From Chondrus crispus (Eukaryota; Rhodophyta; Florideophyceae; Gigartinales; Gigartinaceae): DNA of 64,000 nt. This document shows, piece by piece, positions 42,556-53,400 of this stretch. The notes under the pieces were generated by a model. It searched no databases. It was not told the DNA's origin and saw nothing but the letters and a program-made list of their open reading frames with translations. The stretch is from the NCBI RefSeq assembly GCF_000350225.1, contig NW_005179159.1, positions 350,160-414,159 on the forward strand, read 5' to 3'. The position numbers were made by a program, and so were the translations under genes. Position 1 is the first letter of the stretch, and each line of letters opens with the position of its first letter.

Positions 42556-44424
42556 TTAGTTCGGGAAACCTTGACGCGGGGGACGGCCCTCGCCCACCGC
42601 TTGCCGGAGGAGATTACGCGCACCGGGCCGCGTCTCCATCTGGTAGCGGTAGTTCCTGCACGCCGTGAAAATTCGTTGTTCCGGCGACATGAACGGGCAC
42701 GCATACATGGCATGCCCGTACGTACGACATAGCCAGCACACGTACGCGCTGCCGTCCGTTGAGGCCAAGGTCGCCGCGTGCCGCGCCTCCTCATCGGTGA
42801 GGAGGGGCACGCGAGGCGCTTCGCCTCCTGCATCTCGGTTCGATATGTCGAGCTCTGCGACCCGGGGGTCCGTACCCCTTGCCACTCTTGGAGTGGCCGC
42901 GAACGCGGTCGCGTAACTCGATGTCGTTCCCGTCGACATCGGTGAGGGGGTTTGTGCCCCCACGGGCCCTGCTCCTTGCGTAATGAGGACAGGGTCGGCC
43001 TGCCACTCATCCTCCCCGATATGGAGAGTCGAGGCGGGCGAACTTGTCGCGGCGGACTTCGTAGTCCTGCCAGCCCTCCCTGCTGGTTTCGAATCCGGCA
43101 GAGGTAAACCGCGCCGAGCGTGGTACGTTGTCCCTTCCGCCGTGGCGATACGACGAATGGTCGGGAGATCGGTCTTCTGACTGCCTGGCAGCCTTTGCAC
43201 AGTTTCGGATACTGCGGCACGGGTTTCCGGTGCAAGTCCCGGCACGAAGTAGTGCGCGAGGGACTGTTCGGAGAAGACTGCCGTGCATCGGAACGCGGCA
43301 GTCTCAAGTCGGTCAGCAAACGTGCATTCCGTCTCATGCGATTGCTGTCGCGCCGTAGCGACAGCGTCGTACGCTTCACCGAAGACGTCGTCCGTGAGGT
43401 AGCGTGTCAAGAATTGATTTACGAGCCCCGGCCAGCTCACGTCGTCATGGGGCTGGCCGGCGCGGAGACCACGCATCGTATAACTCGTATACAGGCGCTC
43501 CGCGTCGCGCTCGAGGAAGTGCGCGAGGACTCGTGCCGCAACACCTTCGGTCAGGTGTTGGGAGTTGAAGGTGATTCGGATATCCTTCAAGAACGGCAGC
43601 AGCTGGATCGGGTCGGTACCGTCGAAGCTGCGCATCGTGGGACGGATCCCACGACAGCGTTGGACGTACTTCGCGATCCGTCCCGCGTCACCCGAGGTAA
43701 CGAGCCTCGAGGTGTTATCCAAGCGGTACATACGATAGTCAGCAACGGCGCTGAACTCTTGGATCATCGTATATACCGGCTCGAGCCCGGGTTCAGCGGG
43801 ACCCAGCGTGCCGAAGGAGGTAACCGGTAGCGTACGGACGTCTACCGGACCTGGATGCTCGGCGTAACTCGCCGGCGGGTAGCCGCCCCAGCGGGGATCG
43901 ACGGAGAACATCGGTTCTCCAGATCCGCGGGCGGCTCCTCCACGGTCCTGTTCGTCCGCGTACGATACGCGGTCCACTTGCCGCCTACTTCCGGCGATAG
44001 GCGCCAAGGCTTGGGTCTCAGACGCGAAGTTCGCGTCTATTGGAGGACGGCTTCCTTCTGCAGTCCGACTGGTAGCGGCACCAGTCGGACGCCAACCTTC
44101 GGGGGCGGCGGCGCTCGGAGGTACGGTACCACCGGGCCCTCTCGAGGGGGCACCGGGTAGCCCTTCGGCCATGGTACGTTCCATGTCACGAGCACGACGA
44201 CGAGTGGCGTTGAGCTCAGCGGAGAGGTGCGCGAACGCACCCAATTGCTCTGCGGACGGAGAGGTTCGGTCCTCGGGTCGTCTCACCGAGGTCGGCCTGT
44301 CAGGGCGACCTTGCCCGGACGGCCCGGGCGAGGCGAAACGGGAGTCTTCGACGAGCACTATCCGTGAGTGCCATCGGGGCTGACAGTACACGTGTGTGCG
44401 CGCTTTTCGGTCCCGCGCGTACAC
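42556..44424 (-). CDS. Chromovirus gag
   Basis: A 622-residue frame. The middle part (RPTMRSFDGTDPIQLLPFLK, ARVLAHFLERDAERLY, WPGLVNQFLTRYLTDDVF) fits the gypsy capsid pattern with a strand-like opening and helices. A CCHC knuckle near the end (CWLCRTYGHAMYAC) is the nucleocapsid finger. The first residues are encoded within the partial LTR, so the true start may be later than 44424. Confidence 0.82.
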   Translation of the reverse strand: MYARDRKARTHVYCQPRWHSRIVLVEDSRFASPGPSGQGRPDRPTSVRRPEDRTSPSAEQLGAFAHLSAELNATRRRARDMERTMAEGLPGAPSRGPGGTVPPSAAAPEGWRPTGAATSRTAEGSRPPIDANFASETQALAPIAGSRRQVDRVSYADEQDRGGAARGSGEPMFSVDPRWGGYPPASYAEHPGPVDVRTLPVTSFGTLGPAEPGLEPVYTMIQEFSAVADYRMYRLDNTSRLVTSGDAGRIAKYVQRCRGIRPTMRSFDGTDPIQLLPFLKDIRITFNSQHLTEGVAARVLAHFLERDAERLYTSYTMRGLRAGQPHDDVSWPGLVNQFLTRYLTDDVFGEAYDAVATARQQSHETECTFADRLETAAFRCTAVFSEQSLAHYFVPGLAPETRAAVSETVQRLPGSQKTDLPTIRRIATAEGTTYHARRGLPLPDSKPAGRAGRTTKSAATSSPASTLHIGEDEWQADPVLITQGAGPVGAQTPSPMSTGTTSSYATAFAATPRVARGTDPRVAELDISNRDAGGEAPRVPLLTDEEARHAATLASTDGSAYVCWLCRTYGHAMYACPFMSPEQRIFTACRNYRYQMETRPGARNLLRQAVGEGRPPRQGFPN

Positions 44425-44554
44425 GTGTACACGTGCGCCCCCTGTACTTGGGGGTACACGTGGTGGTACTGTAGAGCATCGAGGCCTACAGTAACCGATC
44501 CGATTCTGAGTTGATCTAATCTAAAATAAAGACCCAGGGCGGGGTTATACTACA
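44370..44554 (-). repeat. Partial 5' LTR of the chromovirus
   Basis: About 185 bases nearly identical to 33437-33621, ending in the same ttatactaca. Only the outer third of the LTR is present. It abuts the older gypsy remnant at 44555. Confidence 0.8.
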
Positions 44555-46260
44555 CCTTGGACGGAAGGAAGTACTTATTAGAGGAGGCGCTTTGATACGC
44601 TTCAACTTCGCAGTCACGACACAGGCTTTCAATTCCTCAAGCGAAGGTAGGCCGATGATCAAATCAAAGGGTGTACCTTTCACTAACAGGTATTCCAGGT
44701 TTACCGTCAGATCTCCAAACGACGTGGGCACTACAAGCAATGTTCCCAGACAAGGAGCATTAGCGCCGTCAGCTACCGTGATTTTCTTTCCCGTCGGCTG
44801 CGGGGAGAGACAAAGTTTCGAAACGACTTGCGGGGAGATAATGTTCGATACTGAACCAGAGTCAAGGAGAGCCTGGGTCTCCGTCCCATAAACACGAACA
44901 TTGACGAGTCTCAGCCTCCTCCGTTTCGTGTCAGCATGGCCGGCGTACGCTCGGCTGCGGCCACTTCGTTTCGAGAACAGGCCACCAATCTCCATTTTCG
45001 CAAGATCGGCATCGCCGCGAATGAGCTGACCGAATGTTAATCCAGACGGCGCATTCTCGAGCTCTGCGATGACAATGTATCGTTCGACATGTTCTTGCAG
45101 GGCAGACTTCCTGTCCGATCTTTTGCTCATATTCTTACGGCGGGGCTTTACATGCTCTTTCCCATGCGGTGGGGCCCCGATAGTAACTCCGGGAGGAAGG
45201 AGGGGATTAAGAAGGCGAGGTATGGACACTTCCTCATGGGTTTTGAGCTGCTTAGGAAGCGCCTCACCCTCCAGATTCTTTTTAGCTGCTGCCACAACGT
45301 CTCCATTCTTTGATTCGTCGATGTACGTCACTTGGGAATCACCTGAACCGTCTTTGGCGATATCAGCGGTCTTGGGAGGGGTATCTACGTTGGGTCGTGT
45401 CACCCTAAATTTAGACTAGCACGTGTTCTCGCCATGTCCTTGCTTACCACGCTTGGGGCAGCGAGTGTCACGGTTTGGGCTGGAACGACAGCGTACGACG
45501 CTACGTCCAGGTTCCTTTGAAAAGGAACACGTGCGAACGGTCTCTGTCGGCTTGACTATCTGCTTCTTCTTCACCAACAGTGATAGCTCTGCCAGTTGGT
45601 CGGCAAGAGAGTCGACATTTTTCTCAAGGTTCCCTGTCTTTTCGAATCTCTCCGGCTTCTGCAAGATGCGTCTCATTGCTGAAGTGTTAAACGATTGGGA
45701 AGGGCGTGCTACTAAAAAGGCTTGCGATCGGCGACGAAGTCCTTGACAGACTTCTTCAGAGGCTCATACGATGTAGGTGCTCTGTTCAGGACGAACTGGG
45801 CCAGTTCAAAATGTTCCATTTCTGCGTTTCGAAGTATCCCAAACTTGGCCTCCGCGTTAAATGACGCTTTGTCGAAGCAACGATCCATTTAATTCAGCGA
45901 ACGCGACAGGTCTCTGTGGTCTAGTCAGCTGGCGACAGCAAGACGAATTTTCTCCTCAGGTTAGTCCACCGTTTGGAAGCGGTCCAGTAGTGCACTCCTC
46001 ACGGCCGGGTAGTCACTGGCGTCATCCGTCAGATCACTATTATGGCCATAGGTGTCATAATAAAAGTCGAATGCCTCCCCCTGGAGGTAGCACAAAAGTT
46101 CTCCTGCTTTATCTGTGTCGGTTTTTCCTCTCATGACGACATTCTCATAGACAAAGAGGAACTGTGCAACATCAGCTCCTTGTTTGCCATTAAATACAAG
46201 TGCGGAAGGGTTAGCCTGCATGTTGGCGTCGGCCGTCCACAAGAGTACCATGTCAACGTG
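44555..46260 (-). mobile_element. Older Ty3/gypsy remnant (gag, knuckle, protease)
   Basis: Minus-strand pieces: capsid-like ANMQANPSALVFNGKQGADV and GELLCYLQGEAFDFYYDTYG (45961-46251); a cysteine-rich knuckle CPKRGKQGHGENTC (near 45420); and a retropepsin with TQALLDSGSVSNIISPQVVS and FDLIIGLPSLEEL (44620-44900). No reverse transcriptase or LTR was found on either side. It is cut off at 44555 by the LTR of the chromovirus, so it is the older of the two. Several breaks. Confidence 0.75.
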
Positions 46261-46581
46261 TGTTTGGGGGTGTGTCGGTTCGCTTTACCTTTTGTTCACG
46301 TTTTCTGCCTTAGCTCAGCTACTCTCTTTCTTCCCAGGCCAGGGCATTGAGCTTGCCCTTTTGTCGCTGCCCCTCGGGCGTCTGGAAGGCTCCAGAACAC
46401 ATCCTAATTTTCAATAAAAACCAATTATAATTCTAAAAATCACATTTTCTGTAGTCGCATAAAACCGAGCCACACCCTGCAAACTGGAAATCTACATACT
46501 GTACAATTGTTAAAATCGCTTCTCCCGTAAATACTTTACCCGTTCTTGCTTTCAGAATCCACTTACAGCAATTATAAATAC

Positions 46582-47117
46582 AGGCGACTCCCTCAATTAG
46601 TGCACCCCCGTGCCATGCGCATTCTATGTGCACTATCTTCAATGTGCATTATCTAAGGGGCTCGCTAAAAAGTAGTTTACGGGGCAACGAAATGTTCCGT
46701 TACCAGCGTCTGCCGTCGCTGACGCTTCGTGTGTTCATTATAGACACGGCTCAACGCTCGCTTAGCAAGATGTTGCATATCGTTCTTGGAGAGCAATTGA
46801 AATCACGCTGCAAATCGACGTGCCGAGCACCCTGTGAAAGTCGCCGCAGCACCTCCTCTTTTTGCGAAAGGGTAAGGCGTGTTCTTGACGCCCTGGATGC
46901 TGGTTCAGTTGTGCTCATTGTGTGATTAGTTGTTCGAAGATGCATAAGGTTGCTGGGATCTGTAAAAGAATGGAACCCGCTCTCTACGGACGGCGACGAC
47001 CATTGTGCTCGCGTGAACATACGTGTACACCTGTACAAAGTCGTGCCAAGCTATCAGAGGGTGCATTAAGTCCAATGTGCACTAACTAAAAGTGCACTAA
47101 TTAAGAGACCCCCCCTG
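46582..47117 (-). mobile_element. Short Tigger/pogo-like element with a CENP-B-type HTH remnant
   Basis: TA sites at 46580-46581 and 47118-47119 flank inverted ends sharing CAGG-G-----CT-AATTAGTGCAC. Inside, on the minus strand (about 46770-46960), RTRLTLSQKEEVLRRLSQGA and DLQRDFNCSPRTICNILLSE match the first helix-turn-helix of CENP-B/Tigger transposases. The catalytic domain is missing, so this is an internally deleted copy. The sequence gtgcactaa/t recurs near both ends as possible binding sites. Confidence 0.7.
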
Positions 47118-47119
47118 TA

Positions 47120-47485
47120 TCAAATACTGTACTGTATCCAGTTACAAAGGGATCACTGTATATTTACAGTATTCTAATTTCGCGCACTGTACTCTGCCAA
47201 TGGGACTCGTTCACGGATCAAGTACACGTAGCTGCGGTGTCCTGCGTGTCGCATTGCAGACATGGAAGGACCCAAAGACTCTGTAGAACGCCAATATTGT
47301 GCCCAATCACGGGTGCGCACGTCACCATTGATCTCTGCCTGTCGCCTTTATGATCCACACCCCACGCGCGCCTTGTTCTCCGTTCTCCCACCCTTCTCCA
47401 ACCCTTCTCCCACCCTCCTTCACATCCCCCCATTCCTCCCCTCCGCCCCCGTCACCCCGTCCGTTCCCAACCTTCCTCCCATCCC
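47120..47485. promoter_or_regulatory. Upstream region of the Dicer gene
   Basis: About 365 bases between the Tigger-like element and the Dicer start. It includes a pyrimidine-rich stretch (47380-47480) just before the ATG. No clear TATA box was seen. The transposon end lies close enough to affect the promoter. Confidence 0.4.
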
Positions 47486-50400
47486 ATGTCGCGCCCGGCC
47501 GTCTGCGCCGACCCGGACCTCTCGTTCTATTCGCCCTTCGCTCCATCCTCATCGTCGCCAACCCCGGCATCCTCATCACCAACACCGCCACCCTCGGCGT
47601 CACCCCTTCCACCCTTTTCCCCACCTCCTCCGACCTCTTCTCTCCCTCCTCCGGCCTCTTCTCCACCTCCTCCAGCCTCTTCTCTACCTCTTCCGGCTTC
47701 TCCACCTCCTCCGGCTTCTCCACCTCCTCCGGCCTCTTCTCCACCTCTTCCGGCCTCTTCTCCACTTCTTCCGGCCTATTCTCCGCCTCCTCCGGCCTCT
47801 TCCCCACCTCCTCCGGCCTCTTCCCCACCCCCTCCGTCCCCGCCTCCCTCCCTCCCGCGCATCCACCTCCCCCATGTTGACGTCTCCCTCTTCCACGGCG
47901 CCTCCTCCTCCTCCTCCTCCTCCTCCTCTGCCGTCGCCTGGTGNNNNNNNNNNNNNNNNNNNNNNNNNNNNNNNNNNNNNNNNNNNNNNNNNNNNNNNNN
48001 NNNNNNNNNNNNNNNNNNNNNNNNNNNNNNNNNNNNNNNNNNNNNNNNNNNNNNNNNNNNNNNNNNCAGAGACCCCGCCCGCGCACCCAACTCCCCCGTC
48101 TCGCCTACCTCCCCCATCCAGTCTCCGCGGCGTCCTCACCGCGTGGGCGGACATCCGCCGCCGACAGCCCGGCCGGCCCAGCCCACGGAAGTCATCGACC
48201 TTGACGCCGACTCGCCGTGTGGGACTCCGCTCCACGCCCCGCCACGCGTCGTCGGCTCCCTGCTCGCGCCGGATGATCCAGAGCTGCGACTGTCCATTCC
48301 ACGCGTGAAAACCGTGCCAAAGCCGCCGAGCATGGAGGAGGTGCGCGGGTTGGTGTCGAGCCCCGAGGGCTCCGATTTCGATGGCGAGGAGATCGAGGGC
48401 GAAGAGCCTATGCTTGAGCTCTGCCCGGAGTTGGAGAGGTCTCTTGCTAGGCTGCCCCTGCAGAACATAGGGGTGCACGTGCCGCAGTTTTTGCGACTCA
48501 CTCCGCCGGCGCCGAACGACCTCGCCTTCGTGCGAGCGCTGGAAAGTCTCCTTGAGGCCGAGAAGAATAGGAGGGCGCAGGATGCGTTCGCCGTCACCAA
48601 TCCACCACGTTCTATTCTTGTCGTCGCGGCCAACAACCGCCGCGCCATGGTCTTGCATGAACTGCTCACGGAGAATTCTAGCATGTCTGTTGCCACTCAC
48701 GGTATTGAGAGAAAAAGGAAGTATCCCCGGGATCGCTCTCGAGATAGCCGGGCGCTTGATTCCGTCTTTCAGCTTAAAGACGTCATTATTACACTCCCTT
48801 GCCCTGCACATTTGGACGCGGAGCTCAACTATCTGTACCTGCAGAGGGTTGCGCTTTTGGTCTTTGACGTTGCCTTTGGCGCAGACGTCGGTGATATGCC
48901 TGTGTTTTCGCAACCGGGACACCCGTGTGCTCTTCTCATGCGTGACTTCTACCGTGCCTTGCCCATGAATCAACGACCTCGAGTGCTCACGATCACGGAT
49001 CGCGATCTCTTGCCCGACGAAGTACCCCCGATTGAGCACAATTTCTTCTGTCGCTTCCTCTCATCCAACCCAAAAGAGGAAGCAGAATGGCCCAGTTGCT
49101 ACGGTAAGGGCTCCAGGACAGAGGATTTGTGTATGATAGATGTTGAGTATCTGTTTTACTCGGTTGAGTCGTCTTCTGGGTGTGTGAATACAGTCGCGAA
49201 TGGAGGTCGGCGAAAGCCTCCTTCAAAAGGAAAACGGGAAAGAGCAAAGCTATCAGAGTTGGATTTTTTGCTCGAACAGGTCGGCCCGCTTGGAGTTGCC
49301 CTTTATCAGAGAAGATGGAAGCAGCGTTATGCCGGTAAGCTCGCCGGGATTCCAACTACGAGAGAATCTGTAAATTCTGCTTTTCCGCTCTCCTCTCATA
49401 TATCGTTAGTAGGTTTATCCGAGAAAGTTCTTCATCTTCTAAACGAGCTGCAACGGGCATACGCAGCGTCCACAGAGGACAGTCAGCTTCGAGCAATCAT
49501 TCACGCAGGACGACCCGCCATTACCTGCGCTCTCGGGGAAGTTATACGAGCAACTCCGGTCTTCCATGCACTTAAAGTGCGCGTAGTTCTTGGTTGCGAG
49601 GAAGCCAAATCGTTTGAAACGTATTCAACGGATGATGATGGGCAGAAAACGACATGGCAAGGGGAAGAAACTGATGACGAAGCAGTCTCTAATTTTGCCG
49701 GGGGTGAAGGACACGTATTAGTTGTGGCCAGAACGTATTGTACTCGAGGGCAGAGGAATAGACCTCTCCCTCCTTGTCCTTTTGTCTTAAGATTTGATGA
49801 TTCACTTCCTGACCCGTCCATGGATGGCAGCGGCGGAAGATGCCGGGTTGTGCAATTCAAAGAACGCAGCAAGAAGAGTCAAGGAGATGGAGAGAAACAA
49901 GAGAAAGCAGAGTCCCTGGGTCGTCCTAGAGTTGTTGCAGAAAAAGTGACTGCCAAGTCAATTGAAATTGGAATTTCGAAGGAGGCAGGACTGCCAGGAA
50001 TGGTGGATGATAGCTTGACGGACAAGGTGCTTTCTTTGACTTCATCTGATTCAGATTCGGACATGGATACCTCACCGAAATGCGAACCAGAAGAGATGGA
50101 AAAAATAAATTTGATGGCCAAACTGGCAAAAGCGCCATCGGATGAAGAAGATGAGGGTAGCAGCGCCCACGTCTATTATTCTCGCCCACCTCTGGCGTTG
50201 CTGGGACCAAGCAAGAGTCACCAAAAGTGTTTTTTGTACAGGGTGCTTGTTTTGGAGACAGTCCCGGGAGTGCAGGGATTACCTGCTGGTGCAAAAGTGC
50301 GAAAGCTTGGGGTTGAGGATTTTATTTTAGTCTTGAGTGAAGAGCTAGACGATCGTGATCGGACAATTTTTTTGCCAGGGACATCATCTCACGCTGGAAA

Positions 50401-53400
50401 CACTACTGGATATGCTGCGTGCATGAAGCTCGACTACCAAGGTCAGGTCTCCTTATCAGATGATCAAATCAATGAAGGTCGGCAATACACATCAGCAATA
50501 TTTTCACTTTCTTCACCATCATCAAAAAAAAACGGTGTCTATTGGGATGGCATTCGTGGTATGCAACTAACATCCCACCAATTATCCACTGAAGAGATGG
50601 AGGGGACTGACCCTTCATATCTTCGTCGATACTTAGTTCTGCCGGCAATCCAAGAGGCGGATACGGGGCTTCAAAGTCCCCGCGAAGGGGAGGTATCTAA
50701 AGGAGGAGACATATCCGATGATGCAACGTGCAATATGAGAGAGTTGGTGAGGAAATATTTTCCTCCGGCTTCAAAACCGCTTGAAATGAAATGGCCAGAA
50801 TTTGCATGTCAGATAGACTGGGACTCAGTTCGCGATCTTCTTTCTTCTGTTAATGTCAAGAAGGAATCTGAAGGAATACTGGGTAGCAATGCACTTCAGC
50901 CGGAGCAATTTGGGAAGTTAGAGGGACGGCTCATAAAGTCGAGCTTTCCAGGTGAAAATGTGATCTTGTCTGGGCGGCTTCATTATGGTTTCTGTCCCCT
51001 ATCAAAACACATACGATCGAAGAAGTTCAAATTGAATGATGATGGCACCCTTGTCCCCCATCCAGATCTGTCCAGTTTGGTTCTTACGGTGGCTTCTGAA
51101 GAAACGTTAACACAACAAGCAAAGGCATCGGGTGTCGTTGGAACGGGGGATGGCTCGGATAATCCAAGCCCAGATGAATCTTCACCTAGAGTGAACGGAC
51201 GAGGAATTCTAGGTTGCCTGGAGAAAACAAGGCATCCTACTGGAATTGATGTTGGGCTTGTAAAATGGAACGAAACTGTGAATTGTCTAATAGGCAGCCC
51301 CAGGACTGTCGGGCGAAAACGAAAACATGAAGAATGTTCCCCTTCTTTGTTTGATGCTGATCGAAACGTCCGTAAGCAAAGAAAAACTTGGGTTGGCAAA
51401 ATTCGTTGTTCCTACGAGAAATACTACAAGAATCATTCTGTCGAAGAGATCAAGTTTCTGGATCAACCTCTGCTTGTTGCATCAAGACCGTCAACATGCA
51501 GCTATGACCAATTTCTGGGGGCGATCCGTGATAACTCTGTCATCTCTGTGTGCAGTGAGCTAACCAAGAAGGGTGCGAATAGACGAGTGTTAATACCAGA
51601 GCTGTGTCACCTGTACCCGGTTTCAACCGGTGCCCTATTTTTACCGGCCGCACTATTTCGTCTTGAGAAGCATCTTTCAGTGTGCGAGCTGGGACGACTT
51701 TTTGATGAGAGAGTCGGAATCCCTGGAGATCTCGATGAATTGGTACAGTGTGTGACTGCAGACCATGTAAACAAGTCAAAGAATTACGAACGACTAGAGT
51801 TTCTTGGGGATGCCGTGTTAAAGGTGTCCTGCACGAAGCGTCTGTTTGCCCGCAGGCCTCATGATTCAGAGGGACAGATGCACAATGCCCGTGCCTTTCG
51901 GGTCTCCAATGAGAGGTTGCATCGCTTGGGTCATCGCTTTGGGTTGCATCATTATTTAAACTTTCAAGAGGATACAATTGAAGAGTGGCTTCCACCCGGT
52001 AGTGATGTGAGGGGGAAAGCACAAAAAGTGACTGTCAAGGCACTTGCAGACGTTGTCGAAGCGCTTTGCGGGGCATACTTTTTGTTTGGGGTGAAAGCTG
52101 CCCCCAGAGAGGACGTTCCCGAGGACGTTCCCAGTGACGAGAATAAAATGGCACTCGCGCGAGAGCCTACAGGGATATCTGCTGGTACAAATCTGTTCGG
52201 ATGTTATTCGGGTAGCAATGTCAGCTCTGAGTCCTCGTCAGGGGATGAAGGGATGGATAGCGTTGATGATGATTCCACATCAGATATGGAAGATGAAGGA
52301 GCACGACATGGAGGCAGTGGTAGAAATAGCCCTCCTGACTACCGTGATGACCAAAGTACCAGGCCTGTCACAGGAATAGAACTCGAAAGCGGATACAAAG
52401 CAGGATACAAACTGCTGGAGGTGTGCAAAATCTTTGAAGATGAAGAGCCGACACACAACGAACTATTGCTTTCGGCGATTCATGCAATGCACCCGAAAGG
52501 GTCAAAGCCTCCAATGTCTACATCTTTGGAGGCATATCCGGAAGACTGGAGGATAACAAGCCCCAAGAAGCCATGGGAAGAACAATTTGGACCACTGGAG
52601 AAAAAGTTGAAGTACAAGTTTAAGCATCGTCCGCTACTCCTTTGCGCCTTAACTCACCACACGTACTTGACATCCAGTGGAAGAAACACATCTGAACAGC
52701 AAACCTTCCAGCGTCTAGAATTCTTTGGGGATGCCATAGCGGATCTGTGCGTTATTGTGTACCTCTACAATAGATACCCAGAACTTGGACCCGGAGAACT
52801 GACAACATTGAAAGGAAACGTGGTCAGCAACGAAGCTTTCGCGAGAATTACGGTGCGCATGGGAATGCACAAATATTTGTACCATGGGTCAACTCACCTC
52901 ACTGCAGAAATTGCAAGCTTTACCAAAGCCATAAAGGCAGAGCGAGAGGCAGGTATTGGACCGGTTGGCGGGTTGAAGAAGTCTCTCAGTGAAATAGCGG
53001 CACCAAAGGTACTGGGAGATATTTTCGAGTCTGTACTGGGAGCAATCTATGTGGATTCTGGTTTGCAAGAAGCATGGCGGGTGTGCATGGATGTCCTGAG
53101 TGACTCGTTGCGTATTAACGCGGACCCGCGACGTGACGATCGACACCCGAGTCAGGAATTATTGGAATTGGTAACGCGAGTATGGAAACTGAGTCCGACG
53201 CCACCGCGATACGACCTTGAACCACCGCCGGTAGGCATGCGAGGGAAGAAATGCATGGCTGTGTACATTCTAGGGGAGAAGATCGCAACAGGGTTTGGGA
53301 CGACGGTGAAACGAGCAAAGCTCAAGGCTGCGATGGCGGCATTGACACTACTTAAGGACGAGGACGCCAACTCTGCCGGCGCGGGGATACTTGAACGATT

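Larger units (their letters stand above)
32955..44554 (-). mobile_element. Ty3/gypsy chromovirus with an opposite-strand block
   Basis: An 11.6-kb element on the minus strand. The 3' LTR is at 32955-33621; the 5' side ends in a partial LTR copy (about 44370-44554) whose outer end matches exactly. Order along the minus strand: gag, protease, reverse transcriptase, RNase H, integrase, chromodomain, purine tract, a 3.8-kb block with open frames on the other strand, a second purine tract, LTR. The flanks do not show matching target duplications (atcgg on the left, ccttg on the right), so the two ends may come from different insertions. Its coding parts look largely whole, with about one or two breaks apart from the block. 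The partial LTR allows no age estimate by full LTR comparison; the shared 185 bases differ at only a few positions. Confidence 0.85.

Noticed and set aside
47262-48308. A proline/leucine-rich frame overlapping the Dicer N-terminus
   Set aside because: It ends soon after the gap, while the Dicer frame continues for more than 1,700 residues with family motifs. The repeat-like DNA makes several frames open here.
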